This document shows, one piece after another, positions 1 to 7,163 of a stretch of 64,000 nt of DNA. Source of the stretch: Verrucomicrobiota bacterium (GTDB taxonomy: Bacteria; Verrucomicrobiota; Verrucomicrobiia; Opitutales; Opitutaceae); NCBI GenBank assembly GCA_947471035.1, contig CANIWJ010000001.1, positions 1 to 64,000 on the forward strand, in the 5' to 3' direction. The position numbers and the translations under genes are program-made. The notes beneath the pieces were generated by a model. The model was given only the letters and a program-made list of their open reading frames with translations. It was not told the origin of the DNA and did not search any database. Each line of letters begins with the position of its first letter. Positions within the stretch are counted from its first letter, which is position 1.

Positions 1-97
1 CGGCCAAGGCGACCGAGGCGGAGGTGGCCCAGCGGGCCATGCCGCCGAGGGCAACGCGGGCCCAGCTTGGTTTCCGGTTCACCCGTAGGGCGCAGCA
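1..97. repeat. Partial diverged copy of the hairpin element at 467-645
   Basis: The stretch matches the core of the element that splits vapC, in the same orientation, including the blocks CGGCCAAGGCG, GGCGGAGGTGG, GGCCATGCCGCC and CGTAGGGC. The left end lies outside the window and the 20-bp terminal repeat is not visible, so completeness cannot be judged. Two copies within 650 bp suggest a genome-wide repeat family. Confidence 0.6.
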
Positions 98-232
98 GAG
101 CAACGGGGTATTTTGAAGACAGCGCCTAGGGCGGGATCGCGGCATCCGTGAAATGGAGAACCGCTGGCCTCAGATTTCCACCTTACAAACGTTCGCCTTA
201 ATAAACTATCGCCGTGATCACACAGTAATAAC

Positions 233-445
233 ATGGCCACCATCACCGCAAAAGTCTTCCGCGCTGGAAACTCCAAGGCGGTCCGTTTCCCCAGCTCGCT
301 AAACGTGAAGGCTAAATCTTTTGTCGTTACGGCGATGAACGGCGGGCTTTTTTTAAGCGATCCCGTGGAGCAAAGCCGCCGGGATAAAGCCCTGAAAAAA
401 CTCCTTGATCTGCCCCCTCTCGGTTTTGATTTAGAACGTCCATAA
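233..445 (+). CDS. VapB-type antitoxin (AbrB/SpoVT fold)
   Basis: This 70-residue protein has the layout of a VapB antitoxin. The N-terminal half (about residues 3-45) is a swapped-hairpin AbrB/SpoVT DNA-binding domain, seen in AKVFRAGNSKAVRFP, and the charged C-terminal tail is the part that would bind the toxin. VapB proteins neutralise a partner PIN-domain RNase and repress their own promoter as a complex. The partner gene starts 4 bp after the stop codon but is split by an inserted hairpin element, so this antitoxin is now probably an orphan. The ATG start follows an AT-rich stretch (191-232) that may hold the promoter. Assignment to the family is firm; binding partners are inferred. Confidence 0.85.
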   Translation: MATITAKVFRAGNSKAVRFPSSLNVKAKSFVVTAMNGGLFLSDPVEQSRRDKALKKLLDLPPLGFDLERP

Positions 446-449
446 GCTC

Positions 450-1045
450 GTGCCGCTTTATTTGTTAGGGCGTGTCTGGGTTTAAACTCCGTCCGGCGGG
501 AGCGTGGAGCATGGCTCGGCCAAGGCGCGAGAGGCGGAGGTGGGCCAGCGGCCCATGCCGCCTTTCGCAACGCCGGCCCAGCCTCGCTCCACGCTTTCCC
601 CGTAGGGCCTTGGCGACGGGCGGAATTTAAACCCAGACACGCCCTGGATACCAACGCGCTTTCGCGCTGCATTGGAAACCGGCATGCCGGGCTGGCTGAA
701 AAGGTTTACCAACACCGCACCGAGTGCGTGCTTTCGTGTATCTCTTGGTTTGAGCTGGAATACGGCAGACAACGCAGCCCGGACCCCGTGCGCACCGGTG
801 TCAGACTTTCGCTTTTACGGGCGTTTTTCGTCGATGCCTTGCCCTTTGGCGAACGCGAGGCGGAGCGGGCAGCATGGGTGCGTAGCCACCTTGCCGTCAC
901 GAAACCCTCTCCCCTGCACATCGGCCCTTACGATGTCTTGCTTGCGGGTCATGCTTTGTCACTGGGCGCGATTCTCATAACAAACAATACCCGTGAATTC
1001 TCCCGCGTGCCCGGCCTGGAAATCGAAGACTGGCAAGTCACTTAA
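450..1045 (+). pseudogene. vapC PIN-domain toxin gene split by a 179-bp element
   Basis: Joining 450-466 to 646-1045 restores a 138-residue PIN-domain protein that starts with GTG and reads MPLYLLDTNALS across the join, which is the expected first motif of VapC. Further PIN signatures follow: WFELEYG, the DVLLAGHAL stretch and ITNNTREF near the end, with VPGLEIEDW as the usual C-terminus. VapC toxins are Mg-dependent RNases that cut tRNA or rRNA. The insert adds 179 bp, which shifts the frame and brings in stops, and a GTG at 728 could only start a fragment lacking the first catalytic Asp. The rest of the gene has no other damage, so the insertion looks recent. Loss of toxin activity is inferred. 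Confidence 0.85.
467..645. mobile_element. MITE-like hairpin element inserted in vapC
   Basis: The ends are a perfect 20-bp inverted repeat, AGGGCGTGTCTGGGTTTAAA and its complement. Inside it, further paired blocks (for example AGCGTGGAGC at about 500 and its complement at about 588-597, and GGCGGAGGTGGGCC against GGCCCATGCCGCC in the middle) let the whole element fold as one long hairpin. It encodes nothing convincing. Removing exactly these 179 bp restores the vapC frame with no target duplication evident. A related copy lies at 1-97. Confidence 0.8.
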
Positions 1046-1066
1046 GCCTAAATCCGGCAGTCCAAA

Positions 1067-1206
1067 CCAACTGCGGATTGCGCGAATAGCGCGGATAAAA
1101 CAGGATACGGAAAAACCACGAACCCAAGGGAATCCCCCACCAGGTGCTAGCCTGATTTTTTGTAATCTTCTGGTATCCGCGTTCATCCGCGCAATCCGCG
1201 GTTTCC
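1067..1206. repeat. Inverted-repeat element downstream of vapC
   Basis: The left arm (1067-1097) contains GCGGATTGCGCGAATAGCG and the right arm (1174-1206) is its imperfect complement, ending in GCGCAATCCGCGGTTTCC. The arms are about 31-33 bp with a 76-bp centre that has no reading frame of note. It starts 22 bp after the vapC stop. Confidence 0.65.
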
Positions 1207-1228
1207 AATGCCGTTTTTAGATTAAGGT

Positions 1229-1383
1229 CTGTAATTAAAATAAGTGTAACAAGATGACGCCGAGATTTTGGTCGCGAACAAGGAACGAGTGAGGGCGCAT
1301 CCTCGGGGAGGCTGTAACCGAGCGCGCAACGCAGCTCCCGGCATATAGATCAAGGCAGGTGGTAACAGTTATTTTTATTACAG
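1229..1383. mobile_element. MITE-like element with 22-bp terminal inverted repeats
   Basis: The ends are CTGTAATTAAAATAAGTGT at 1229 and the near-complement ending ATTTTTATTACAG at 1383, matching at 19 of 22 positions. The body is more GC-rich than the ends and has no credible coding sequence. No target duplication is obvious. It is unrelated in sequence to the element in vapC. Confidence 0.6.
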
Positions 1384-1440
1384 TCCCTTGGCCCGCACGT
1401 GGACGAGCATCCCCACCTACCATTTGATTTGTAATGTAAC

Positions 1441-1512
1441 ACCGGTCGCCGACCGGTGCGGTTTGATAAAACCCACCGTCAAAAGGAACCAGTCAGCGAC
1501 CGGTTCCTTTTG
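1441..1512. repeat. CGGTCG-type palindromic repeat
   Basis: It carries ACCGGTCGCCGACCGGTGCG followed about 40 bp later by CAGTCAGCGACCGGTTCC. The same composite, reversed, lies at 10176-10251, so this is a dispersed repeat, not a unique regulatory site. Confidence 0.55.
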
Positions 1513-1525
1513 ATACACCGAGCAC

Positions 1526-1560
1526 AAAAAAAGAGCGCCGCGTCTTTCGACGCGGCGCTC
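1526..1560 (-). terminator. Rho-independent terminator of the TonB-dependent receptor gene
   Basis: On the minus strand a perfect 12-bp GC-rich stem (GAGCGCCGCGTC with its complement, 4-nt loop) is followed directly by seven T residues. It lies 36 bp after the receptor stop codon, in the correct orientation. Confidence 0.9.
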
Positions 1561-1596
1561 AGACTTACTATAATTCCAGACGGTTTTATATAAACC

Positions 1597-4509
1597 TTAG
1601 AACTTTACCGAAGCAGTCAGGACGAAGTTGCGGCCGTAATCAGGCGTAACCGAGCCACCGAAGGCAGTAACCGAGACCGGCGAGCTGCCGCCAGCGGTGC
1701 TGTACAAAATGTCCTTGTCGAACAAGTTGGTGATACCGCCGCTGATGGTCAGGTGCTCCATCGTGGTGCCCTTGTTGCCGCGCCACGAAACATTCAGGCT
1801 GTTCGTGATGTAGGAAGGAATGCTCTCAGTATTGAAGGCATTCAAGAACACGGAGTCACGATATTCGGTGCCGAAGTTCGTGCTCCAGTTGCGCCAAGAA
1901 TAGCTCAGGTCAACACGTCCGGCAAACTCGGGCGCATTGATCTGGGTCTTACCCTTGATAAGGGCCGTGGCGTATACAGCATCACCCGCAGTAGAACCGG
2001 TGGTAATCTTTTGAGTGGACACGGTGTAAAGCTTACGGAAGTCGGCCAGTGCCGCTTTTTCAGCCGCAGTGGTGGCAGTGCCTTCGCGCTGATCCATCCA
2101 CTTTGCATAAGCAACGCGCACATCATCACCGAATTCAGAACTTAGGTAAGAACCCGAAACAGCGATCTTGAAGCCTTCAAGCGGAGTCTTCCACTCGGCA
2201 CCGATTTCAGCACCCTTGGAGGCGATGGCGCCAGCGTTGGTGAAGTAAGAAGAACCCACCGTGTTCTGCACATTGCGTGCAATCTGCTCGGCGGTGGTAA
2301 GGCTCAAGGTGCCTACACGATTTTCATAATCGTTCTTAAACACCGCGAAGTTAGCCCCGAAGTTCTTGCCCGTGTAACGGATACCGGCCTCATAATTCTT
2401 GGAGGTCTCACCCGCAATATCAGGATCGATTCCAGGATTGTTCAGACCGAGCAAAACGTCCGCCGTTGGCATAGCGAAGGCTTCTGCATAATTGGCAAAC
2501 ACTTCGTAGTGATCGCTCAACTTGTAGGCGGCACCAACCTGCGGCAGAAAGTTATCCTTGTAGGTAGCTTCCTTGTTTTGATTGGTCTGGGTGCGCCAAT
2601 CGGCGGTGGTAAGATAACCCGTAGCTTGGCGCTTACCATAAAGCAACTTGCTGCCAAAGTTAAGGTTAAGCTTGTTGTCCATCAGACTGATACGATCCTC
2701 GACGAACAGATTAATGATCGAAGTATCAAGCTCACGATCATAATTATTGAAGAGTACCTGATTAGTGAATGAACCCTCATAAGCACCGCCGGTCAAGTTA
2801 AACTGTGGACGGACCGCAGTATAAGTATCAGACTCATACCACATACCAGCAGTGATTTTGTTAGCACCCAAGTCAAGATTGCCTTTCAACACGCCGCCGA
2901 TACGATCACCACCGAAGGTCTCATAACGAGAAGTGTGACCGGGAATACCAGGCAAAACTTGGGCGGTAGTTGAATCCTTGCCGACGAGAGCATGCGTGCT
3001 ACCGTAAGCAGTCGGAGTAGTGCCGTAGTTAAGTGTCTCTCCGTAGTCGAAAAATCCGTTACCGTTGGTATCATTCCAACCAGCAGGAGTTGCACCAGCC
3101 GTACCATACGGAACTAGAGCACCCGCCAGTTTATAAGCATAGACTGGATAAATGTCCGTGCGGGTAGGATTACCACCAGAAGCGGGATTATAAGCACCCG
3201 TGATCTGGCTCAACGCAGAGGACCGAGGCACAGTGGCAGTGCCGTAGTAATTACGATCCTGATAATAGCCGACAGCGGTGACCTTAAGATCATCCGTGAC
3301 ATCCAGCTCGCCCTTGCCGCGCATGAAATGGTCCTGACGACCGTTCTTACCCCACTGGTAATAACGGGCATTCACGCCATCGCCAGCATTGAGGTTAGGG
3401 TCTATGACCGTGGGAAGACCCAGATCACGCAATTTGTTTGAGTAGTTACCTAAAGAACCAGCGATGCCGGTATTAAGTTTTTGGGAGGTGGTAAGCGCTG
3501 CATACTCCGGAGTGCTGGCATTGTATTTAGCAAAACCATACTTGGCATACATCGGAAGAATGATATTGGTATCATTTGTTCCGTTGCCTAGAATACCGGC
3601 TTTGTAAACGGCATCCGAATAGACCTCATTTTTATTCCCGGACTCCATGGTCTTATAATAGTCATAGCGAAGGCTGGAAGTATCGTAGTCATCGCGATTA
3701 TTATAGGTATAGGCAAACATACCTTTAAACTTATCCTTGGTATAGGTGACCTTGCTCTCAAATTTCTGACCCCGGCTATCCTTAGGAAGACCTGCGGTCT
3801 TGAGCTTAATCTCGGAACCAGATACCCATGCAGCCCAACCAGGAGCGAATTCGCCAACGTTAACCTTAACAAACTGGCGGGAAAGGTCGAAAGAACCAAT
3901 CGTAGCTTTGAGCTCAGCACCGGCTTCCTTGGTGGGTTCGGCCGTGGAGTATTTGATCGCACCGCCAAGGGCTTCGTAGGCGGGGGTGGTCACGTCACCC
4001 GCGCCTTGGGAGACGATGATGTTGGCCATGTTTTCGCTATCGGTCACGCGACCGGCAGGAAGACCGAAACGTGGGCTGTTGCTGCCCATCGGAACGTCGT
4101 CGATGGTCACGGCAACCTGATTGATACCGAAGGAACGGACACGAATGTCGTTACCGAACTCGTAAAAACCAAATGGATCGCGAGTGGTGATATTAATACC
4201 CGGAACTTGGCTAAGGAGTTTCTCCACCGAAGCACCAGGGATCGCAAGCTTGGCGTCAGATGCCGAGATGCTGTTGGTGGCGCGGGAAGAGCCTTCCGCT
4301 GTGGTGGTGAGGGCTTCGAGCTCGTAAACGGGCTCGGCCGCGGGAGCGGCGGCGGGGGTCTGGGCAAAAGCCGTAGAGGCCGCGAAGGCACCTGCGACGA
4401 AGACCGAGTTACGGAACACACGAGACTTTCCGGCTTTCGCCGAAGACAGTCCGCTTGTCAGGGAGAGCGCCCGCTCAATGAGGGCGATGCGGTTTTTTTT
4501 AGACATCAT
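1597..4509 (-). CDS. TonB-dependent outer-membrane receptor
   Basis: This 970-residue protein is a TonB-dependent receptor that would import a ligand across the outer membrane using TonB/ExbBD energy. A long N-terminus (residues 1-50) ends in a signal-peptide-like hydrophobic run and an AFA-Q cleavage site. A plug domain covers roughly residues 75-200 (VEKLLSQVPGINI, IRVRSFGINQVAVTIDDVP), and the rest is a beta-barrel rich in aromatic strands, closing with the terminal Phe of VLTASVKF. The ATG at 4509 is preferred because 22 further in-frame residues upstream precede any plausible signal peptide. It is a lone gene with its own terminator, without a SusD partner or sigma/anti-sigma pair beside it. 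The substrate cannot be told from sequence; siderophores, sugars or vitamins are all possible. Confidence 0.93.
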   Translation of the reverse strand: MMSKKNRIALIERALSLTSGLSSAKAGKSRVFRNSVFVAGAFAASTAFAQTPAAAPAAEPVYELEALTTTAEGSSRATNSISASDAKLAIPGASVEKLLSQVPGINITTRDPFGFYEFGNDIRVRSFGINQVAVTIDDVPMGSNSPRFGLPAGRVTDSENMANIIVSQGAGDVTTPAYEALGGAIKYSTAEPTKEAGAELKATIGSFDLSRQFVKVNVGEFAPGWAAWVSGSEIKLKTAGLPKDSRGQKFESKVTYTKDKFKGMFAYTYNNRDDYDTSSLRYDYYKTMESGNKNEVYSDAVYKAGILGNGTNDTNIILPMYAKYGFAKYNASTPEYAALTTSQKLNTGIAGSLGNYSNKLRDLGLPTVIDPNLNAGDGVNARYYQWGKNGRQDHFMRGKGELDVTDDLKVTAVGYYQDRNYYGTATVPRSSALSQITGAYNPASGGNPTRTDIYPVYAYKLAGALVPYGTAGATPAGWNDTNGNGFFDYGETLNYGTTPTAYGSTHALVGKDSTTAQVLPGIPGHTSRYETFGGDRIGGVLKGNLDLGANKITAGMWYESDTYTAVRPQFNLTGGAYEGSFTNQVLFNNYDRELDTSIINLFVEDRISLMDNKLNLNFGSKLLYGKRQATGYLTTADWRTQTNQNKEATYKDNFLPQVGAAYKLSDHYEVFANYAEAFAMPTADVLLGLNNPGIDPDIAGETSKNYEAGIRYTGKNFGANFAVFKNDYENRVGTLSLTTAEQIARNVQNTVGSSYFTNAGAIASKGAEIGAEWKTPLEGFKIAVSGSYLSSEFGDDVRVAYAKWMDQREGTATTAAEKAALADFRKLYTVSTQKITTGSTAGDAVYATALIKGKTQINAPEFAGRVDLSYSWRNWSTNFGTEYRDSVFLNAFNTESIPSYITNSLNVSWRGNKGTTMEHLTISGGITNLFDKDILYSTAGGSSPVSVTAFGGSVTPDYGRNFVLTASVKF

Positions 4510-4714
4510 AGTTGGCCGGTTAGAGCCCGCAGTGAGCGCGGGCATTAAAGCCACTTTTAGCAGTTTCGCTGCCACCTGAAAAATTCTGGGAACTTTTTTT
4601 GAACAGAGCCCGGAACCGGACGCCGTAACCTCGATTTTACCTCTGAAAGCGCCGAAGTATTTAAATGATTAATACCCCATAGAAGCCGGTCGAAAACCGC
4701 CGGAATCGGAGGTT
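4510..4714. promoter_or_regulatory. Upstream region of the receptor gene
   Basis: This stretch should hold the receptor promoter and leader. A short hairpin (GCCCGC and GCGGGC, about 4525-4540) lies just upstream of the start codon. No convincing -35/-10 pair, Fur box or riboswitch could be made out. Confidence 0.3.
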
Positions 4715-4952
4715 TTGAACCGCTAAAGTTCGCTAAAGACCGCTAAAGCAAACCTCAGGCATCAGACTTATTTTAACGCAGAGTCGCAAAGTCGCGAAGT
4801 TCGCAGTGGCACGGAAAAGAAAGGTTTCTTTGCGCTTCTCTGCGTCCTTGCGCCTTTGCGTTAAAGTCTGAATTAGAGAGATAGTTGTGACATTAACTAA
4901 ATCGTCCTCAAACTTCTTCTTTAGCGAGGTTTAGCGAAATTTAGCGGTTTAA
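4715..4952. mobile_element. Nested double inverted-repeat element
   Basis: Two inverted repeats sit inside one another. The outer arms (4715-4748 and 4919-4952) are built from repeats of CGCTAAAG or CGCTAAA and match at about 29 of 34 positions. The inner arms (about 4763-4799 and 4830-4871) are built from AACGCAGAGTCGCAAAG-like and CTTTGCGTTAAAGTCTGA-like sequence. The right end supplies the stop codon of the aminotransferase gene at 4949. No protein is encoded. Confidence 0.65.
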
Positions 4953-6169
4953 CCCAAGCTCGCCAGTGCCCGGTCGATCCGGGACAGGGCTTCGTCGATC
5001 TCGGCGTCAGTGTGCGCCGTGCCCAAAAACCAATTATGGTGCGGGTGCAGGTAAACCCCTTCCCGCGCGACGGCGGCGCAGAGCTCCTGCATGCGCTGGA
5101 ACCCCGGATCCTCCGCCACCCGCACATAAGGCATGGCCGGTGGTCCGCTCGCGACCAAGGGTATGCCGTGTTTTTGACCAAGGGCGAGAAACCCCGCCAC
5201 GAAGCGCTGGCCCGCTCGCGCCAGCACCTCCGGCACCGCGTCGCGCGCGCTGATTTCCAAGACTTTTAAGGCCGCCGCCATCGGCACCGGGTCGTTCCAG
5301 TAGCTGCCGGTTAAAAACACTTTGCTCGCCGCCACCTGATAGTCACCGCGACCGGCGCAGGCCGCGATCGGGTGGCCGTTGCCCAGCGCTTTGCAATACA
5401 CCGCGAGGTCAGGCCGCCAGCCATAGGCCCGATGCGAACCACCCACGTGCAAACGAGGAAAACAACGCACGTCATCCAGCACTAACAGCACACCATGCGC
5501 GGCACAGAGCCGGTTGACCGCCGCCACGAACTCCGGCGTCGGCAAAACGCTGTCAGCATAGGCTGGATGGTGAAAGGGCGTGACGATCACCGCCGCGACA
5601 TCGCCCGCCAGGCCGGCGAAGAGGGCTTCGAGACTCGCAACGTCGTTCCAGAGAAATTCGTGCACATGGGCCCGGTCTTCCGCGATCAGTCCGCCATGGC
5701 CGGGCGAGCACCACGCGTGAGTGCCGTGGTAAGCGCCGCGCGCCTTCAAGACCTTGCGCCGCCCAGTGGCTTCGCGCGCCACCTGCACCGCCCAGGTGGT
5801 GAGATCGGAACCGTTTTTGGCAAACACCGCCCAGTCGGCGAAATCAATGCGAGCCACCAAGGCTTCCGCAAGCTCGACCATTAGGCTGGTGGGGTGGTTA
5901 AAACAGGTGCCGCGCGCCCGGGCCGTATCTGCCGCCGCTTCCACTTCAGGGTGGTGATAACCGAGCAGCAGGGGGCCGTAGCCGCACATGAAGTCGATAA
6001 ACTCGTGCCCATCCAAATCCCGGTAACGCGCACCGTGCCCCGCCTCCGCATACGAGGGCAGCGCGCCAGGCACCGTGGCCGCCGGGGTCACGTGACCGTA
6101 GATGCCGCCAGGAATGACACGGCGGGCACGGTCGAAAAGAGCGGCGGAGCGAGGGTAGCTAAGAGGCAT
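4949..6169 (-). CDS. Glutamate-1-semialdehyde aminotransferase-like class III aminotransferase
   Basis: The 406-residue protein is a PLP-dependent class III aminotransferase of the glutamate-1-semialdehyde 2,1-aminomutase type. The N-terminal substrate-side motif IPGGIYGHV, the AYHGTHAW segment, the PLP-contacting LDDVRC (Asp232) and the Schiff-base lysine in YCKALGNGHPIAA (Lys260) are all in place. It is somewhat shorter than typical HemL (about 430) and the PLP loop reads DDVRC, where HemL has DEVMTGFR, so it is more likely a paralogue acting on another amino sugar or amino acid than the tetrapyrrole enzyme. It stands alone between repeats: one overlaps its stop, another begins 1 bp upstream of its start codon. 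Enzyme class is firm, substrate unknown. Confidence 0.8.
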   Translation of the reverse strand: MPLSYPRSAALFDRARRVIPGGIYGHVTPAATVPGALPSYAEAGHGARYRDLDGHEFIDFMCGYGPLLLGYHHPEVEAAADTARARGTCFNHPTSLMVELAEALVARIDFADWAVFAKNGSDLTTWAVQVAREATGRRKVLKARGAYHGTHAWCSPGHGGLIAEDRAHVHEFLWNDVASLEALFAGLAGDVAAVIVTPFHHPAYADSVLPTPEFVAAVNRLCAAHGVLLVLDDVRCFPRLHVGGSHRAYGWRPDLAVYCKALGNGHPIAACAGRGDYQVAASKVFLTGSYWNDPVPMAAALKVLEISARDAVPEVLARAGQRFVAGFLALGQKHGIPLVASGPPAMPYVRVAEDPGFQRMQELCAAVAREGVYLHPHHNWFLGTAHTDAEIDEALSRIDRALASLG

Positions 6170-6197
6170 GAGCTGGTAGAGCTAGTAAGCTAGTAGG
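6170..6197. repeat. AGCT-phased repeat, single arm
   Basis: A run of 8-9 bp units of the type AGCTGGTAG-AGCTAGTA-AGCTAGTAGG lies directly upstream of the aminotransferase start codon. Related arrays occur at 8386-8494, 40486-40545, 42503-42627, 43876-43903 and 44291-44336. Confidence 0.65.
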
Positions 6198-6262
6198 GCG
6201 TAATTCTAGCTCGCCTTCAAGTTGAGCTGCATTGGCATAGTTTACTCACATCTGATTATTTG

Positions 6263-6289
6263 TGTAGCGTTGGCCGTCCCCGGCCAATT
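6263..6289. repeat. TGTAGCG/GGCCGTCCCCGGCC repeat, single arm
   Basis: TGTAGCGTTGGCCGTCCCCG and the following GCCAATT are identical to the right arm of the inverted pair at 45482-45559. Here only one arm is present, in a 170-bp gap between two minus-strand genes. Confidence 0.6.
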
Positions 6290-6339
6290 CCGACTTTCGG
6301 CTCATCTTAACCGCGAATTGGTAAAATAACGGAGGGGAA

Positions 6340-7137
6340 TTACGGTGCTTGTCGGGGTGGGGCGTTCGCTTGCGAATGCCGCGCTACATCGAGCGGACGA
6401 GGCGGGTTGAGCAGACGCGACACCTCGTTCAAAACCAGCCCCAGCCCCTCGGCCACGGGCAGATGGCCCCGGATGCGCAGCTCGCCGCCCCCGAGCGCCG
6501 CCAGCGCGTCCAAGCGATGCTCCAGCTCGGCCATCAGCGTGGGCAAATCGGCGAATATCACCTCCGACACCGGCGGACGCGGCACGGGACCGATCCCGCT
6601 GGTGAGCGAGCGCAAATCGAGCCATAGCGGGGCAGGCAAGGCCGGACAGGCAAACGTGACCACGCCCTCGCCCAAGCGGACCCGCCGCTCCGCTCCGGCG
6701 GGATGCAAACGCAACCAGACCGCCACTGCCGCCAACCCGACCGCCAGATTGCCGTAGGCGAACAAGGCCGGATTTTCGCGCGGCTCGCGCAAGAGTTGGT
6801 CCAAGCGCCGCCCGGCGGCGGCAAAGCGCCCGACCTGCCCCAGAGAACCCCAGCCGCCGAGCGGCAGCAGCAGCGCAGACTGTTGGTTGACCACGCGCAG
6901 GAACTGAGCGGCGGTGGGGAACCACAGCCGTAAATCGCCAGGCTCCACGACGCTCGCCGTGCTGATGCCGCCCTCGGCCGTGAAGGACAACCGGCGCGGC
7001 GCGGCGGCCCCTCGCACCGTCAGCGCGACCGCGAAGGCCCGTGATCCAGCGGCGACGCGGCGCAACTCGGCGTCGTGCGGCGCGAGCAAGGCCAGCGCGG
7101 GCAGGACAGCTTCGAGATGGAGGGCGGCAAGCAGCAT
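6340..7137 (-). CDS. Unknown protein, partner of the MGDG-synthase-like gene
   Basis: The 265-residue protein is not recognised. It is rich in Leu, Ala and Arg, with no signal peptide, no clear membrane helix and few Cys or His. It contains a stretch with the feel of a small lipid- or substrate-binding domain (LRLWFPTAAQFLRVVNQQ), but that is only an impression. It follows the glycosyltransferase gene closely, so the two are probably co-transcribed and may act together in glycolipid formation. The ATG at 7137 was chosen; a TTG at 7158, 5 bp after the upstream stop, would add seven residues. The last codons overlap a 26-bp repeat (GTTCGCTTGCGAAT core) that is also found at 42535-42560, so the C-terminus may have been altered by that repeat. 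Confidence 0.6.
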   Translation of the reverse strand: MLLAALHLEAVLPALALLAPHDAELRRVAAGSRAFAVALTVRGAAAPRRLSFTAEGGISTASVVEPGDLRLWFPTAAQFLRVVNQQSALLLPLGGWGSLGQVGRFAAAGRRLDQLLREPRENPALFAYGNLAVGLAAVAVWLRLHPAGAERRVRLGEGVVTFACPALPAPLWLDLRSLTSGIGPVPRPPVSEVIFADLPTLMAELEHRLDALAALGGGELRIRGHLPVAEGLGLVLNEVSRLLNPPRPLDVARHSQANAPPRQAP

Positions 7138-7163
7138 ACGAAGGGGCGAATCAGCCAATGTTA

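Noticed and set aside
482-772. Short minus-strand frame across the vapC insertion
   Set aside because: It merely reads the hairpin element and vapC antisense; no coding character.
1226-1384. CRISPR array
   Set aside because: Repeats in this region are inverted, not regularly spaced direct repeats with unique spacers; nowhere in the window was a CRISPR-like array found.
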